5,006 nt of DNA from an uncultured Eubacteriales bacterium (GTDB lineage Bacteria > Bacillota > Clostridia > UMGS1883): assembly GCA_905195005.1 (NCBI GenBank), contig CAJJUC010000167.1:1-5006 (forward strand), written 5' to 3'. The number at the start of each line of letters is the position of its first letter. The stretch's first letter is position 1. The notes under the pieces are model-generated. The model did not search any database, was not told the origin of the DNA, and saw nothing but the letters and a program-made list of their open reading frames with translations. The position numbers and the translations under genes are program-made. Below, in pieces: positions 1 through 4,986 of the stretch.

Positions 1-143
1 AAATCAATCCGAAAACCATGGACGTCAAAAAAGTCAGAGGTTTGAAAATGTGCGGAGAAACGCTCGATCTGGACGCGTTTACGGGCGGTTTTAACCTGCA
101 GATAGCGTTTTCTACGGGCTATCTGGCGGGAAAAAGCATATAA
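1..143 (+). CDS. BaiN/HI0933-family NAD(P)/FAD-dependent oxidoreductase, C-terminal fragment
   Basis: Only the last 46 codons are present. The frame is open from base 3 to the TAA at 141-143 and the start lies outside the window. The visible peptide contains GLKMCGETLDLDAFTGGFNL followed by QIAFSTGYLAG. The pattern of a CGE/AGE-type turn, a D-[AG]-[FY]-TGGFN-[LI]-Q segment and a final small-residue AG closes the FAD-binding domain in the HI0933/BaiN/YhiN flavoproteins. Members of this family are cytosolic FAD enzymes of about 400 residues; one was linked to bile-acid 7-dehydroxylation, but most have no proven substrate and this fragment cannot settle it. In many Clostridia this gene precedes cmk, whereas here coaE follows. 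The 14 bases between the stop and the next promoter show no terminator. Family assignment is firm; function is unknown. Confidence 0.85.
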   Translation, partial: INPKTMDVKKVRGLKMCGETLDLDAFTGGFNLQIAFSTGYLAGKSI

Positions 144-157
144 ACAGCCGCAAAAGC

Positions 158-187
158 TTGACGAAATACGGAAAAAAGTAGTATAAT
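158..187 (+). promoter_or_regulatory. Sigma-A-type promoter for the coaE group
   Basis: The -35 box is TTGACG (158-163), five of six consensus bases. The -10 box is a perfect TATAAT (182-187), and the spacer is 18 bases. Transcription would be expected to start around 194-195, giving a leader of about 30 bases before the TTG at 225. No operator-like palindrome is visible around it. This is the strongest promoter match in the window and separates the coaE group from the upstream flavoprotein gene. Confidence 0.8.
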
Positions 188-209
188 ACTGGCGTTATCA
201 AGCAAAAAC

Positions 210-214
210 AGAGG
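210..214 (+). promoter_or_regulatory. Ribosome binding site selecting the TTG start of coaE
   Basis: AGAGG at 210-214 lies 10 bases before TTG at 225. No in-frame ATG or GTG lies between the promoter and the P-loop, so this site supports the TTG start. An internal TTG at 259 would cut into the nucleotide-binding strand. Confidence 0.65.
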
Positions 215-224
215 AAATACAGCA

Positions 225-827
225 TTGAATATTTTCGGCGAAAAGAAAATCAATATCGCGTTGGACGGTCCTGCCGGCAGCGGAAAAAGCACCGCGGCAA
301 AATTTTTCAGGGATAAAGGCGCATGCGTTATCGATTGCGACGCGCTTGCGCACCGCGCACTTTGCTCGGACAGTGTGAAAGAAGAGCTGAAAAGGGAGTT
401 CGGAAGCTCAATCTTTGACGAAAACGGAGAGATCAGCCGAAAAGCTCTCGGCGCGATTGTGTTTTCGGACAGTGAGAAGCTGAAAAAGCTGAACGGAATT
501 GTCCACCCTGTCGTATGCAGCGAAGCACTCGGAATAATCGCGGCTTCGGGAGCGCGCCTTTCGGTCATTGACGGCTCCGAGCTGGAGGCAAGCGGCATAG
601 ATGAAAAATGCCGCCATATAATTGTAATATCGGCGCGGCGCGATATTCGCCTGAGCCGCATAATAAAAAGGGATTCAATTCCCGCCGGGAACGCGCAGCG
701 CCGCATCGACGCGCAGCGCCCGTACTCGAAAAAAGCAATTATCGTTGAAAATAACGGCGGCACGGAGGAGCTTTATTCGCGCCTGTCGCTGATATATAAT
801 GAGATCATGGGGGAAAACAATGCATAA
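225..827 (+). CDS. coaE: Dephospho-CoA kinase (CoaE)
   Basis: This 200-residue cytosolic P-loop kinase would phosphorylate the ribose 3'-hydroxyl of dephospho-CoA with ATP, the last step of coenzyme A synthesis. The Walker A loop GPAGSGKST is at residues 15-23, then VIDCDALAHR at 35-44, matching the conserved D-x-D substrate-site segment of CoaE. FSDSEKLKKLNGIVHP at 80-95 is the CoaE-typical 'FSD...L..I.HP' block, VISARRDIRLSRIIKRD at 134-150 is the LID region, and RRIDAQ at 159-164 matches the family R-I-x-x-Q motif. Length is normal for the family. Two oddities are visible: the P-loop reads like that of cytidylate kinase rather than the usual TGGIGSGKST, and the common 'D-x-P-L-L-F-E' strand is replaced by IDGSELEAS (115-123). 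Translation starts at TTG with AGAGG upstream. The 3' end overlaps the next gene by 8 bases. Cytidylate kinase was considered and rejected because everything after the P-loop follows CoaE. Confidence 0.88.
   Translation: MNIFGEKKINIALDGPAGSGKSTAAKFFRDKGACVIDCDALAHRALCSDSVKEELKREFGSSIFDENGEISRKALGAIVFSDSEKLKKLNGIVHPVVCSEALGIIAASGARLSVIDGSELEASGIDEKCRHIIVISARRDIRLSRIIKRDSIPAGNAQRRIDAQRPYSKKAIIVENNGGTEELYSRLSLIYNEIMGENNA
809..813 (+). promoter_or_regulatory. Ribosome binding site for the lytic transglycosylase, inside coaE
   Basis: A run of five G followed by AAAA sits 6 bases before ATG at 820. The in-frame ATG at 799 has only A/T-rich sequence upstream and no purine-rich site, so 820 is the better start. 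Because the site and the start lie within the last codons of coaE, the two genes are probably translationally coupled. Confidence 0.6.
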
Positions 828-1383
828 AACCGTAAATTTTCTGCTCAGAACGGCGGTTTGCGTTTTGGCTGTTATGCTGACGGTTACGGCGGCTGTGTTT
901 GTTGCATACAGACTTTTTCCGCTTAAATATGCGCAGTATATAGAGGCTTATTCGAAGGAATACGGCGTTGACCCGTGTCTTTCCGCGGCGCTGATAAAGG
1001 CGGAAAGCAATTTCAATGTATCGGCGGTAAGTCATGCCGGTGCGTACGGGATAATGCAGATTACCGAGGAAACATTTCTTTACTGCTCCGAAAAAATGGG
1101 GATTAAGGCAACTGCGGAGGATATTTTTGACGCTGATAAAAACATCCGCGTGGGCATATGGTACTTTGCGTCACTTTTGAAGCGGTATAACAGAAATGTT
1201 GACTGCGCTGCGGCAGCATATAACGCCGGCGCGGCGAATGTGGATAAATGGCTTGCCGATAAAAGCTGTTCACCGGACGGGGTGCGGCTCGACAATGTTC
1301 CCTATGGCGAAACAAACCGCCATATCAAAAAAATTAATATGTATACGAAAATATATAAAATACTTTATCCGAATCTGAAGTGA
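820..1383 (+). CDS. Membrane-anchored SLT-type lytic transglycosylase
   Basis: This 187-residue protein (194 if ATG 799 is used) has an N-terminal hydrophobic segment at about residues 7-29 with basic residues before it and no clear cleavage site, so it is probably an anchor with the enzyme outside the membrane. The rest is a lysozyme-like SLT domain (GH23 type). IKAESNFN at 59-66 carries the catalytic glutamate E62, GIMQI at 77-81 is the usual G-[LI]-M-Q motif, and AYNAG at 133-137 is the third signature, followed by tyrosine-rich YTKIYKILYP near the C terminus. Such enzymes cleave the MurNAc-GlcNAc bond of peptidoglycan with formation of 1,6-anhydro-MurNAc. There is no LysM or other wall-binding domain. 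The gene overlaps coaE by 8 bases and ends 11 bases before the chosen apbE start. A small transglycosylase next to coaE recurs in Clostridia. The specific cellular role is not visible. Confidence 0.88.
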   Translation: MHKTVNFLLRTAVCVLAVMLTVTAAVFVAYRLFPLKYAQYIEAYSKEYGVDPCLSAALIKAESNFNVSAVSHAGAYGIMQITEETFLYCSEKMGIKATAEDIFDADKNIRVGIWYFASLLKRYNRNVDCAAAAYNAGAANVDKWLADKSCSPDGVRLDNVPYGETNRHIKKINMYTKIYKILYPNLK

Positions 1384-1394
1384 GTGAGCTTGCT

Positions 1395-2342
1395 ATGAAG
1401 AAAATTCAAGGCTGCGCCGCGCTGATTGCCGCGGCAGCGCTTTTTTTTGCAGCAGGGTGCGAAAAAAAGCGCGAAACAGTCCGCGCTTTTGCGCTTGACA
1501 CGGAAATTTCGATAACAACGGACGCAGCGGACAAAAAAATCGCCGAAGAGGCGGTTGCCATCTGCCGCAAATATGAAAAAATGTTCAGCCGAACCGATTC
1601 GGAAAGCGAGCTTTGCAGGCTTAACGGCGGAGAAATAAAGACGCCCGGAAGCGAACTGAAGTCATTGATTGAAACGGGACTGTCATTTTCAAGACTGACG
1701 GACGGTGCATTTGACATTACGCTTGCGCCGCTTACCGACCTTTGGAATATAAAGGAGCGGAAAATTCCTCCCGAAAGCTCGGAAATAGCTGCTGCGCTTC
1801 GGAATACGGGGTATGAACGCGTCACGCTCGCCCCCTTTTCGCTCGGCGGAACAGAAATCGACCTCGGAGCGGTTGCCAAAGGGTATATTGCCGACCGTTT
1901 GCGCAAATATTTTAATGAGCAGGGTGTCAATAATGTTATCTGCGACCTCGGCGGAAATGTTATGCTTTCGGGTGAATATACCGTTGGAATCCAAAGCCCG
2001 TTTTCAGAGGGTGAGCTTTTTGCGGTGATGCGCCTGCGTGATACAAACGCGGTCACAAGCGGAGCATATCAGCGTTATTTTGAATACAACGGTGTAAGAT
2101 ATCATCATATACTTGACGCGCGGACAGGCTCCTGTGCGGAGAGCGACGCCGCGTCTGTAACGGTTGTGTCGCCCTGCGCGGTGAATGCGGACGCGCTCTC
2201 AACGGCGATTTTCATTCTCGGCACGAACGGGCTTGAGCTTTGCAGCCGCTTCCCCGACACGGACGCGATTGTAATAACAAAGGATGGAGAATATCGCACA
2301 ACCGAGGGTTTTGCCGAAAAATACAAGCTTAAAATAAAATAA
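1395..2342 (+). CDS. apbE: ApbE-type FAD:protein FMN transferase, lipoprotein
   Basis: The 315-residue product begins MKK, then a hydrophobic stretch, and AAGC ending at Cys22, a plausible though not ideal lipobox. It is therefore probably a lipoprotein on the outer face of the membrane. ApbE enzymes transfer FMN from FAD to a threonine of target proteins such as Rnf or Nqr subunits and extracellular flavin reductases; no such target is in the window. Diagnostic segments appear in order: SESELCRLN (69-77), DGAFDITLAPLTDLW (103-117), DLGAVAKGY (156-164), DLGGNVMLSGE (184-194), TSGAYQRYF (221-229), HHILDARTG (237-245) and VNADALSTA (263-271). D266 and T270 in the last block correspond to the family's Mg2+-binding positions. 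Length is typical. A GTG at 1380 is in frame, overlaps the previous stop as GTGA and would add five residues. I prefer ATG 1395 because it gives a standard signal sequence, although its ribosome site (GAG at 1386-1388) is weak. Confidence 0.9.
   Translation: MKKIQGCAALIAAAALFFAAGCEKKRETVRAFALDTEISITTDAADKKIAEEAVAICRKYEKMFSRTDSESELCRLNGGEIKTPGSELKSLIETGLSFSRLTDGAFDITLAPLTDLWNIKERKIPPESSEIAAALRNTGYERVTLAPFSLGGTEIDLGAVAKGYIADRLRKYFNEQGVNNVICDLGGNVMLSGEYTVGIQSPFSEGELFAVMRLRDTNAVTSGAYQRYFEYNGVRYHHILDARTGSCAESDAASVTVVSPCAVNADALSTAIFILGTNGLELCSRFPDTDAIVITKDGEYRTTEGFAEKYKLKIK
1437..1472 (+). repeat. Inverted repeat (hairpin A:B) in the apbE signal-peptide region
   Basis: GCGC plus seven T at 1437-1447 is perfectly complementary to seven A plus GCGC at 1462-1472, an 11-base-pair stem. 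Three inner pairs (1448-1450 with 1459-1461, one of them G-U) would reduce the loop to 8 bases. The 3' arm is shared with the next hairpin at 1465-1490, so the two structures exclude each other. The complementarity is seen directly; any function is inferred. Confidence 0.6.
1465..1490 (+). terminator. Terminator-shaped hairpin (B:C) inside apbE, possible attenuator
   Basis: AAAAGCGCG at 1465-1473 pairs perfectly with CGCGCTTTT at 1482-1490 around an 8-base loop. This gives a GC-rich core of five pairs flanked by A4 and T4, the form of a bidirectional intrinsic terminator. The U-tract is only four bases and GCGC follows, so full termination is doubtful. It lies in translated sequence (codons for KRETVRAF), where ribosomes would normally mask it. 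Partial attenuation or a chance effect of GCG/AAA/TTT codons are both possible. Confidence 0.35.
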
Positions 2343-2356
2343 AATTTCAAAACTTA

Positions 2357-2385
2357 TTGCATTTTAACGGAAAATAGTGTATGAT
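2357..2385 (+). promoter_or_regulatory. Candidate sigma-A promoter for murA-walJ-rlmH
   Basis: The -10 box TATGAT (2380-2385) matches five of six consensus bases and is preceded, after 17 bases, by TTGCAT (2357-2362), a weak -35 sharing only TTG. The region lies in the 78-base gap between apbE and murA, the only real intergenic space between the two gene groups. No terminator for apbE is visible in this gap, so read-through from upstream is possible. Transcription would start near 2392. Confidence 0.55.
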
Positions 2386-2406
2386 ATATGCGGTAGTAAT
2401 AACAGA

Positions 2407-2413
2407 AGAGGTG
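2407..2413 (+). promoter_or_regulatory. Ribosome binding site selecting the TTG start of murA
   Basis: AGAGGTG at 2407-2413 is close to the ideal Shine-Dalgarno sequence and ends 7 bases before TTG at 2421. It fixes TTG as the start and fits the standard N terminus of MurA, where the GAKN motif falls near residue 20. Confidence 0.75.
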
Positions 2414-2420
2414 TAGTCGT

Positions 2421-3680
2421 TTGGAAAAGCTAAAGATAACAGGCGGTAGCAGGCTGTTCGGTGAAATAGCCGTGTGCGGCGCAAAAAATGCCGCAGTTGC
2501 TATAATTCCTGCAACGCTGCTTGTAAACGGCGTTTGTCATATAGAAAATATCCCGAACATCAAGGATGTTCGCCTTATAATAGATATGCTTGTACAGCTC
2601 GGCGCCAAGGTGACTTATATTAATGACACAACAATTCAGGTTGATTCAACCCGTTTGAAAACATATATTGCTCCGTCAGAGCTTGCGAGCCGCATGCGTG
2701 CGAGCTATTATCTGCTCGGTGCGCTTCTCGGAAGAATGAGCAAGGCTGAGGTTGCGCTGCCGGGCGGCTGCAATTTCGGAGTAAGACCGATTGATTTGCA
2801 CGAAAAAGGCTTCCGTGCGCTCGGTGCAAAGGTTTATGTCGATTCCGGCATTGTTTTTGCCGATGCCGAAAAGCTTGTCGGCAATAATATATATCTTGAC
2901 ACGGTGAGCGTCGGTGCGACCATTAATATTATGCTTGCGGCGGTGCTTGCAAACGGAAGAACGGTTATTGAGAATGCGGCGAAAGAGCCGCATATTGTTG
3001 ATGTTGCCAATTTCTTAAACGCGATGGGCGCGAATGTGCGCGGCGCGGGAACGGATGTTATCCGCATAATGGGCGTTGAGGAAATGAAGGGCGGAAGCTA
3101 CAGTATTATTCCCGACCAGATTGAGGCAGGAACGTTCATGATTCTCGCTGCTGCGGCAGGGGGAGATGTGCTCATCCGCAATCTCATTCCCAAGCATATG
3201 GACAGCCTTGTTTCAAAGCTTGAGGAAATGGGCGTCAGCGTAACGGAATATGACGATTCGGTGCGAATCCGCCGAAGCGGAGAGTTGCGCGGCATCCAGG
3301 TGCGTACCATGCCGTACCCCGGTTTTCCGACGGATTTGCAGCCGCAGATTGTTGCGCTTCTTTCAACCGTGAACAGTCACAGCACCGTAACTGAGGACGT
3401 GTGGGAGCACAGATTTCAGTATGTTGACGAGCTTCGGAAAATGGGCGCAAATATCTCCACGGACGGAAAACGCGCCGAAATTGACGGCGGTGCGCTTTCG
3501 GGCGCGAGCGTTCGGGCAACGGATCTGCGCGGCGGTGCGGCAATGATTATTGCAGGCGCAGCGGCGGATGGCGTTACGGAGATTTCATCGCCGAATTACA
3601 TTGACAGGGGCTATTCCGACATTGAGCGCCGTCTTCGCTCCATCGGCGTTAAAATTGAGCGTATATTTGAGGCTGATTAG
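2421..3680 (+). CDS. murA: UDP-N-acetylglucosamine 1-carboxyvinyltransferase (MurA)
   Basis: This 419-residue cytosolic enzyme transfers enolpyruvate from phosphoenolpyruvate to UDP-GlcNAc, the first committed step of peptidoglycan synthesis. GAKNAAVAI at 20-28 holds the conserved Lys22-Asn23. LPGGCNFGVRPIDLH at 113-127 holds the active-site cysteine Cys117, the fosfomycin target, so this copy is not of the Asp-substituted fosfomycin-insensitive type. PYPGFPTDLQPQ at 298-309 holds the catalytic Asp305, and VWEHRFQYVDELRKMGA at 327-343, DLRGGAAMIIAGAAA at 368-382 and IDRGYSDIERRL at 394-405 complete the family pattern. The length is full and there is no frameshift. The start is TTG behind a strong AGAGGTG site. 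Its stop codon overlaps the ribosome site of the next gene. Firmicutes often carry two murA paralogues; which one this is cannot be told here. Confidence 0.97.
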   Translation: MEKLKITGGSRLFGEIAVCGAKNAAVAIIPATLLVNGVCHIENIPNIKDVRLIIDMLVQLGAKVTYINDTTIQVDSTRLKTYIAPSELASRMRASYYLLGALLGRMSKAEVALPGGCNFGVRPIDLHEKGFRALGAKVYVDSGIVFADAEKLVGNNIYLDTVSVGATINIMLAAVLANGRTVIENAAKEPHIVDVANFLNAMGANVRGAGTDVIRIMGVEEMKGGSYSIIPDQIEAGTFMILAAAAGGDVLIRNLIPKHMDSLVSKLEEMGVSVTEYDDSVRIRRSGELRGIQVRTMPYPGFPTDLQPQIVALLSTVNSHSTVTEDVWEHRFQYVDELRKMGANISTDGKRAEIDGGALSGASVRATDLRGGAAMIIAGAAADGVTEISSPNYIDRGYSDIERRLRSIGVKIERIFEAD

Positions 3681-3683
3681 GAG
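3679..3683 (+). promoter_or_regulatory. Ribosome binding site for walJ, overlapping the murA stop
   Basis: AGGAG at 3679-3683 begins within the TAG stop of murA and is 11 bases before ATG at 3695, slightly long spacing. It supports ATG 3695 over the in-frame ATG at 3713, which has no such site and would lose the first strand of the fold. Confidence 0.6.
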
Positions 3684-3694
3684 AAAACGAACAG

Positions 3695-4504
3695 ATGAAC
3701 GGCAAGGTTTGGATGCGTCCGCTGTCATCGGGCAGCAGCGGAAACTCGGTTCTTGTTTCCGCAGGTGACGCAAAAATTATGGTGGATTGCGGAATAACGG
3801 GCAAGGCGGCAGCCGCACGGCTTGAGGAAGCCGGGCTTGACGCACGCTCTGTCGATGCGATAATTGTCACTCATGAGCACATTGACCATATTAAGGGCAT
3901 CGGCGTTATGTGCAGAAAATTCCGCATACCGATATATGCAACTATGGGAACATGGCAGGCAATGATCGGAAGTATCGGAAAAATCGATACCTCGCTGATT
4001 CATTACATAGCGGCTGATGTTCCCTTTAAAATTAAAAATGCCGAGGTAATGCCATTTGCAACATCGCACGATGCGGCTGAAAGCATCGGCGCAGTGTTTT
4101 CGCACGGCGGACAAAGCTGCGCACTTGCAACCGACCTCGGAACGATTGACCGCCATATCTGTGATTTGCTTTTGAATTGCGGAATTTTGGTGATTGAAGC
4201 CAATCACGATGAACGGATGCTTATGAACGGACCATATCCGCAGAGCCTTAAACAAAGGGTTTTGTCCGACCGCGGTCATCTTTCAAACAGGGTGTGCGGC
4301 GCTTTCTGCGCGCGGCTGGCGCGCGAAGGGGCGGTCAGGCAAATAACGCTTGCGCATCTCAGCAATGATAACAACACGCCCGAAGCGGCTTACGGCGCCG
4401 TTGCGGCAAGCCTCGGTGCGGCAGGGTTTGACATTGGCAGGGATATAAAGCTGTATGTTGCAAGGCGCAGCGATATAAGTGAAATGATGGTGCATGACGA
4501 TTGA
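3695..4504 (+). CDS. walJ: MBL-fold metallohydrolase of the WalJ/YycJ (VicX) family
   Basis: The 269-residue protein is a canonical WalJ/YycJ metallo-beta-lactamase-fold enzyme. SSGSSGNSVLV at 11-21 is the family's N-terminal signature. THEHIDH at 59-65 supplies metal ligands H60, H62, D64 and H65. ATSHDA at 122-127, ATDLGT at 145-150 (D147), IEANHDERML at 167-176 (H171), GHLSN at 194-198 and LAHLSNDNN at 219-227 (H221) follow in the expected order. Family members act in the cytosol and have been linked to nuclease activity and genome maintenance; in Bacillus and cocci the gene belongs to the walRK (yyc) cell-wall operon. Here no walRK gene is visible, and it sits 14 bases after murA and overlaps rlmH by 4 bases. 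The family is certain, the substrate less so. The composition matches its neighbours. Confidence 0.92.
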   Translation: MNGKVWMRPLSSGSSGNSVLVSAGDAKIMVDCGITGKAAAARLEEAGLDARSVDAIIVTHEHIDHIKGIGVMCRKFRIPIYATMGTWQAMIGSIGKIDTSLIHYIAADVPFKIKNAEVMPFATSHDAAESIGAVFSHGGQSCALATDLGTIDRHICDLLLNCGILVIEANHDERMLMNGPYPQSLKQRVLSDRGHLSNRVCGAFCARLAREGAVRQITLAHLSNDNNTPEAAYGAVAASLGAAGFDIGRDIKLYVARRSDISEMMVHDD

Positions 4505-4977
4505 ATATAAATATTATAAGCGTCGGGAAAATAAAAGAGGATTATTTTAAGGCGGCTCTTGCGGAATATGAAAAGCGGCTGAGCCGCTTTTGCAAGCTCA
4601 CGTGCATTGTTCTGCCGGATAAAAGGATTCCCGATAATCCTTCAAAAGGCGAGTGCGACGCGGTTCTGCGCGCCGAAGGGGAGCAAATTATGAGCAAAAT
4701 CTCAAAAAGCGACCGCGTTATTGCAATGTGCGTTGAGGGCAAAATGCTCTCAAGCGAGGACTTGGCTGAAAAAATTGAAAAGCTGTCGTTCAGCGGCGGC
4801 GATATAGATTTTGTTATAGGCGGCTCGCTGGGACTTTGGGACGAGGTGAAAAACAGAGCGGATTTTAAGCTCAGCCTCAGTCCGATGACGCTTCCGCACA
4901 GAATTGCACGGCTTGTGCTTGAGGAACAGATTTACAGAGCGTTTAAGATCAATGCAAACGAAGCGTACCACAAATAG
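4501..4977 (+). CDS. rlmH: 23S rRNA (pseudouridine1915-N3)-methyltransferase RlmH
   Basis: The 158-residue SPOUT (trefoil-knot) methyltransferase uses S-adenosylmethionine to methylate N3 of pseudouridine 1915 in helix 69 of 23S rRNA, on assembled 70S ribosomes. The N terminus MNINIISVGKIKEDYFK matches the family start. FVIGGSLGL at 104-112 is the SAM-binding knot motif, LSLSPMTLPH at 124-133 the second knot motif, and EEQIYRAFKINANEAYHK at 141-158 the highly conserved C terminus ending in YHK. The start must be TTG at 4501, overlapping the walJ stop as TTGA; nearby ATG codons at 4484, 4487 and 4494 are out of frame. Only a weak GGTG (4489-4492) precedes it, so translation probably depends on coupling to walJ. 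Two hairpins occur early in the gene, the stronger at 4571-4591. In staphylococci (orfX) the 3' end of this gene is the SCC insertion site; the window ends too soon to see whether anything is inserted here. Confidence 0.96.
   Translation: MNINIISVGKIKEDYFKAALAEYEKRLSRFCKLTCIVLPDKRIPDNPSKGECDAVLRAEGEQIMSKISKSDRVIAMCVEGKMLSSEDLAEKIEKLSFSGGDIDFVIGGSLGLWDEVKNRADFKLSLSPMTLPHRIARLVLEEQIYRAFKINANEAYHK
4571..4591 (+). terminator. Terminator-shaped hairpin inside rlmH
   Basis: AAAAGCGGC at 4571-4579 and GCCGCTTTT at 4583-4591 form a perfect 9-base-pair stem around the loop TGA. The GC-rich core followed by T4 is the form of a compact intrinsic terminator and is symmetrical for both strands. It lies at codons 24-30 of rlmH (EKRLSRF). 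The tract stops at four T and is followed by GC, so strong termination is uncertain, and ribosomes would mask it while rlmH is translated. Confidence 0.35.
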
Positions 4978-4986
4978 GGTGCTGTT

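Noticed and set aside
119..763. Long antisense open frame (214 codons) opposite coaE
   Set aside because: It is a shadow of coaE codon use. It is serine- and phenylalanine-rich with no recognisable domain, and has no supported promoter or ribosome site.
799..819. Upstream ATG at 799 as the start of the lytic transglycosylase
   Set aside because: It lacks a ribosome binding site and would overlap coaE by 29 bases, while ATG 820 has a G-rich site 6 bases upstream and gives a normal signal-anchor N terminus.
225..827. Cytidylate kinase (cmk), suggested by the P-loop and by its place after a BaiN-like gene
   Set aside because: Cmk should continue with a D-T-G-A-M-Y-R type segment and a CMP-binding region. 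Instead VIDCDALAHR, the FSD...VHP block and the R-I-x-x-Q motif identify CoaE.
1495..1518. Perfect TTGACA (1495-1500) inside apbE as an internal promoter
   Set aside because: No acceptable -10 box lies 16-18 bases downstream; the nearest A/T-rich hexamer (TAACAA, 1513-1518) is only 12 bases away.
1406..2056. Long antisense open frame (216 codons) opposite apbE
   Set aside because: The sense strand has all ApbE motifs; the antisense product has no family signature and looks like a composition shadow.
2343..2420. Terminator or small RNA between apbE and murA
   Set aside because: I found no stem with a following T-run, and the gap is accounted for by the murA promoter and ribosome site.
3255..3269. 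GATTCG/CGAATC inverted repeat in murA
   Set aside because: It has only six pairs, no T-tract and sits in well-conserved coding sequence; nothing suggests a role.
4268..4277. GACCGCGGTC palindrome in walJ
   Set aside because: It is a 10-base palindrome inside conserved coding sequence (S-D-R-G-H), expected by chance at this base composition.
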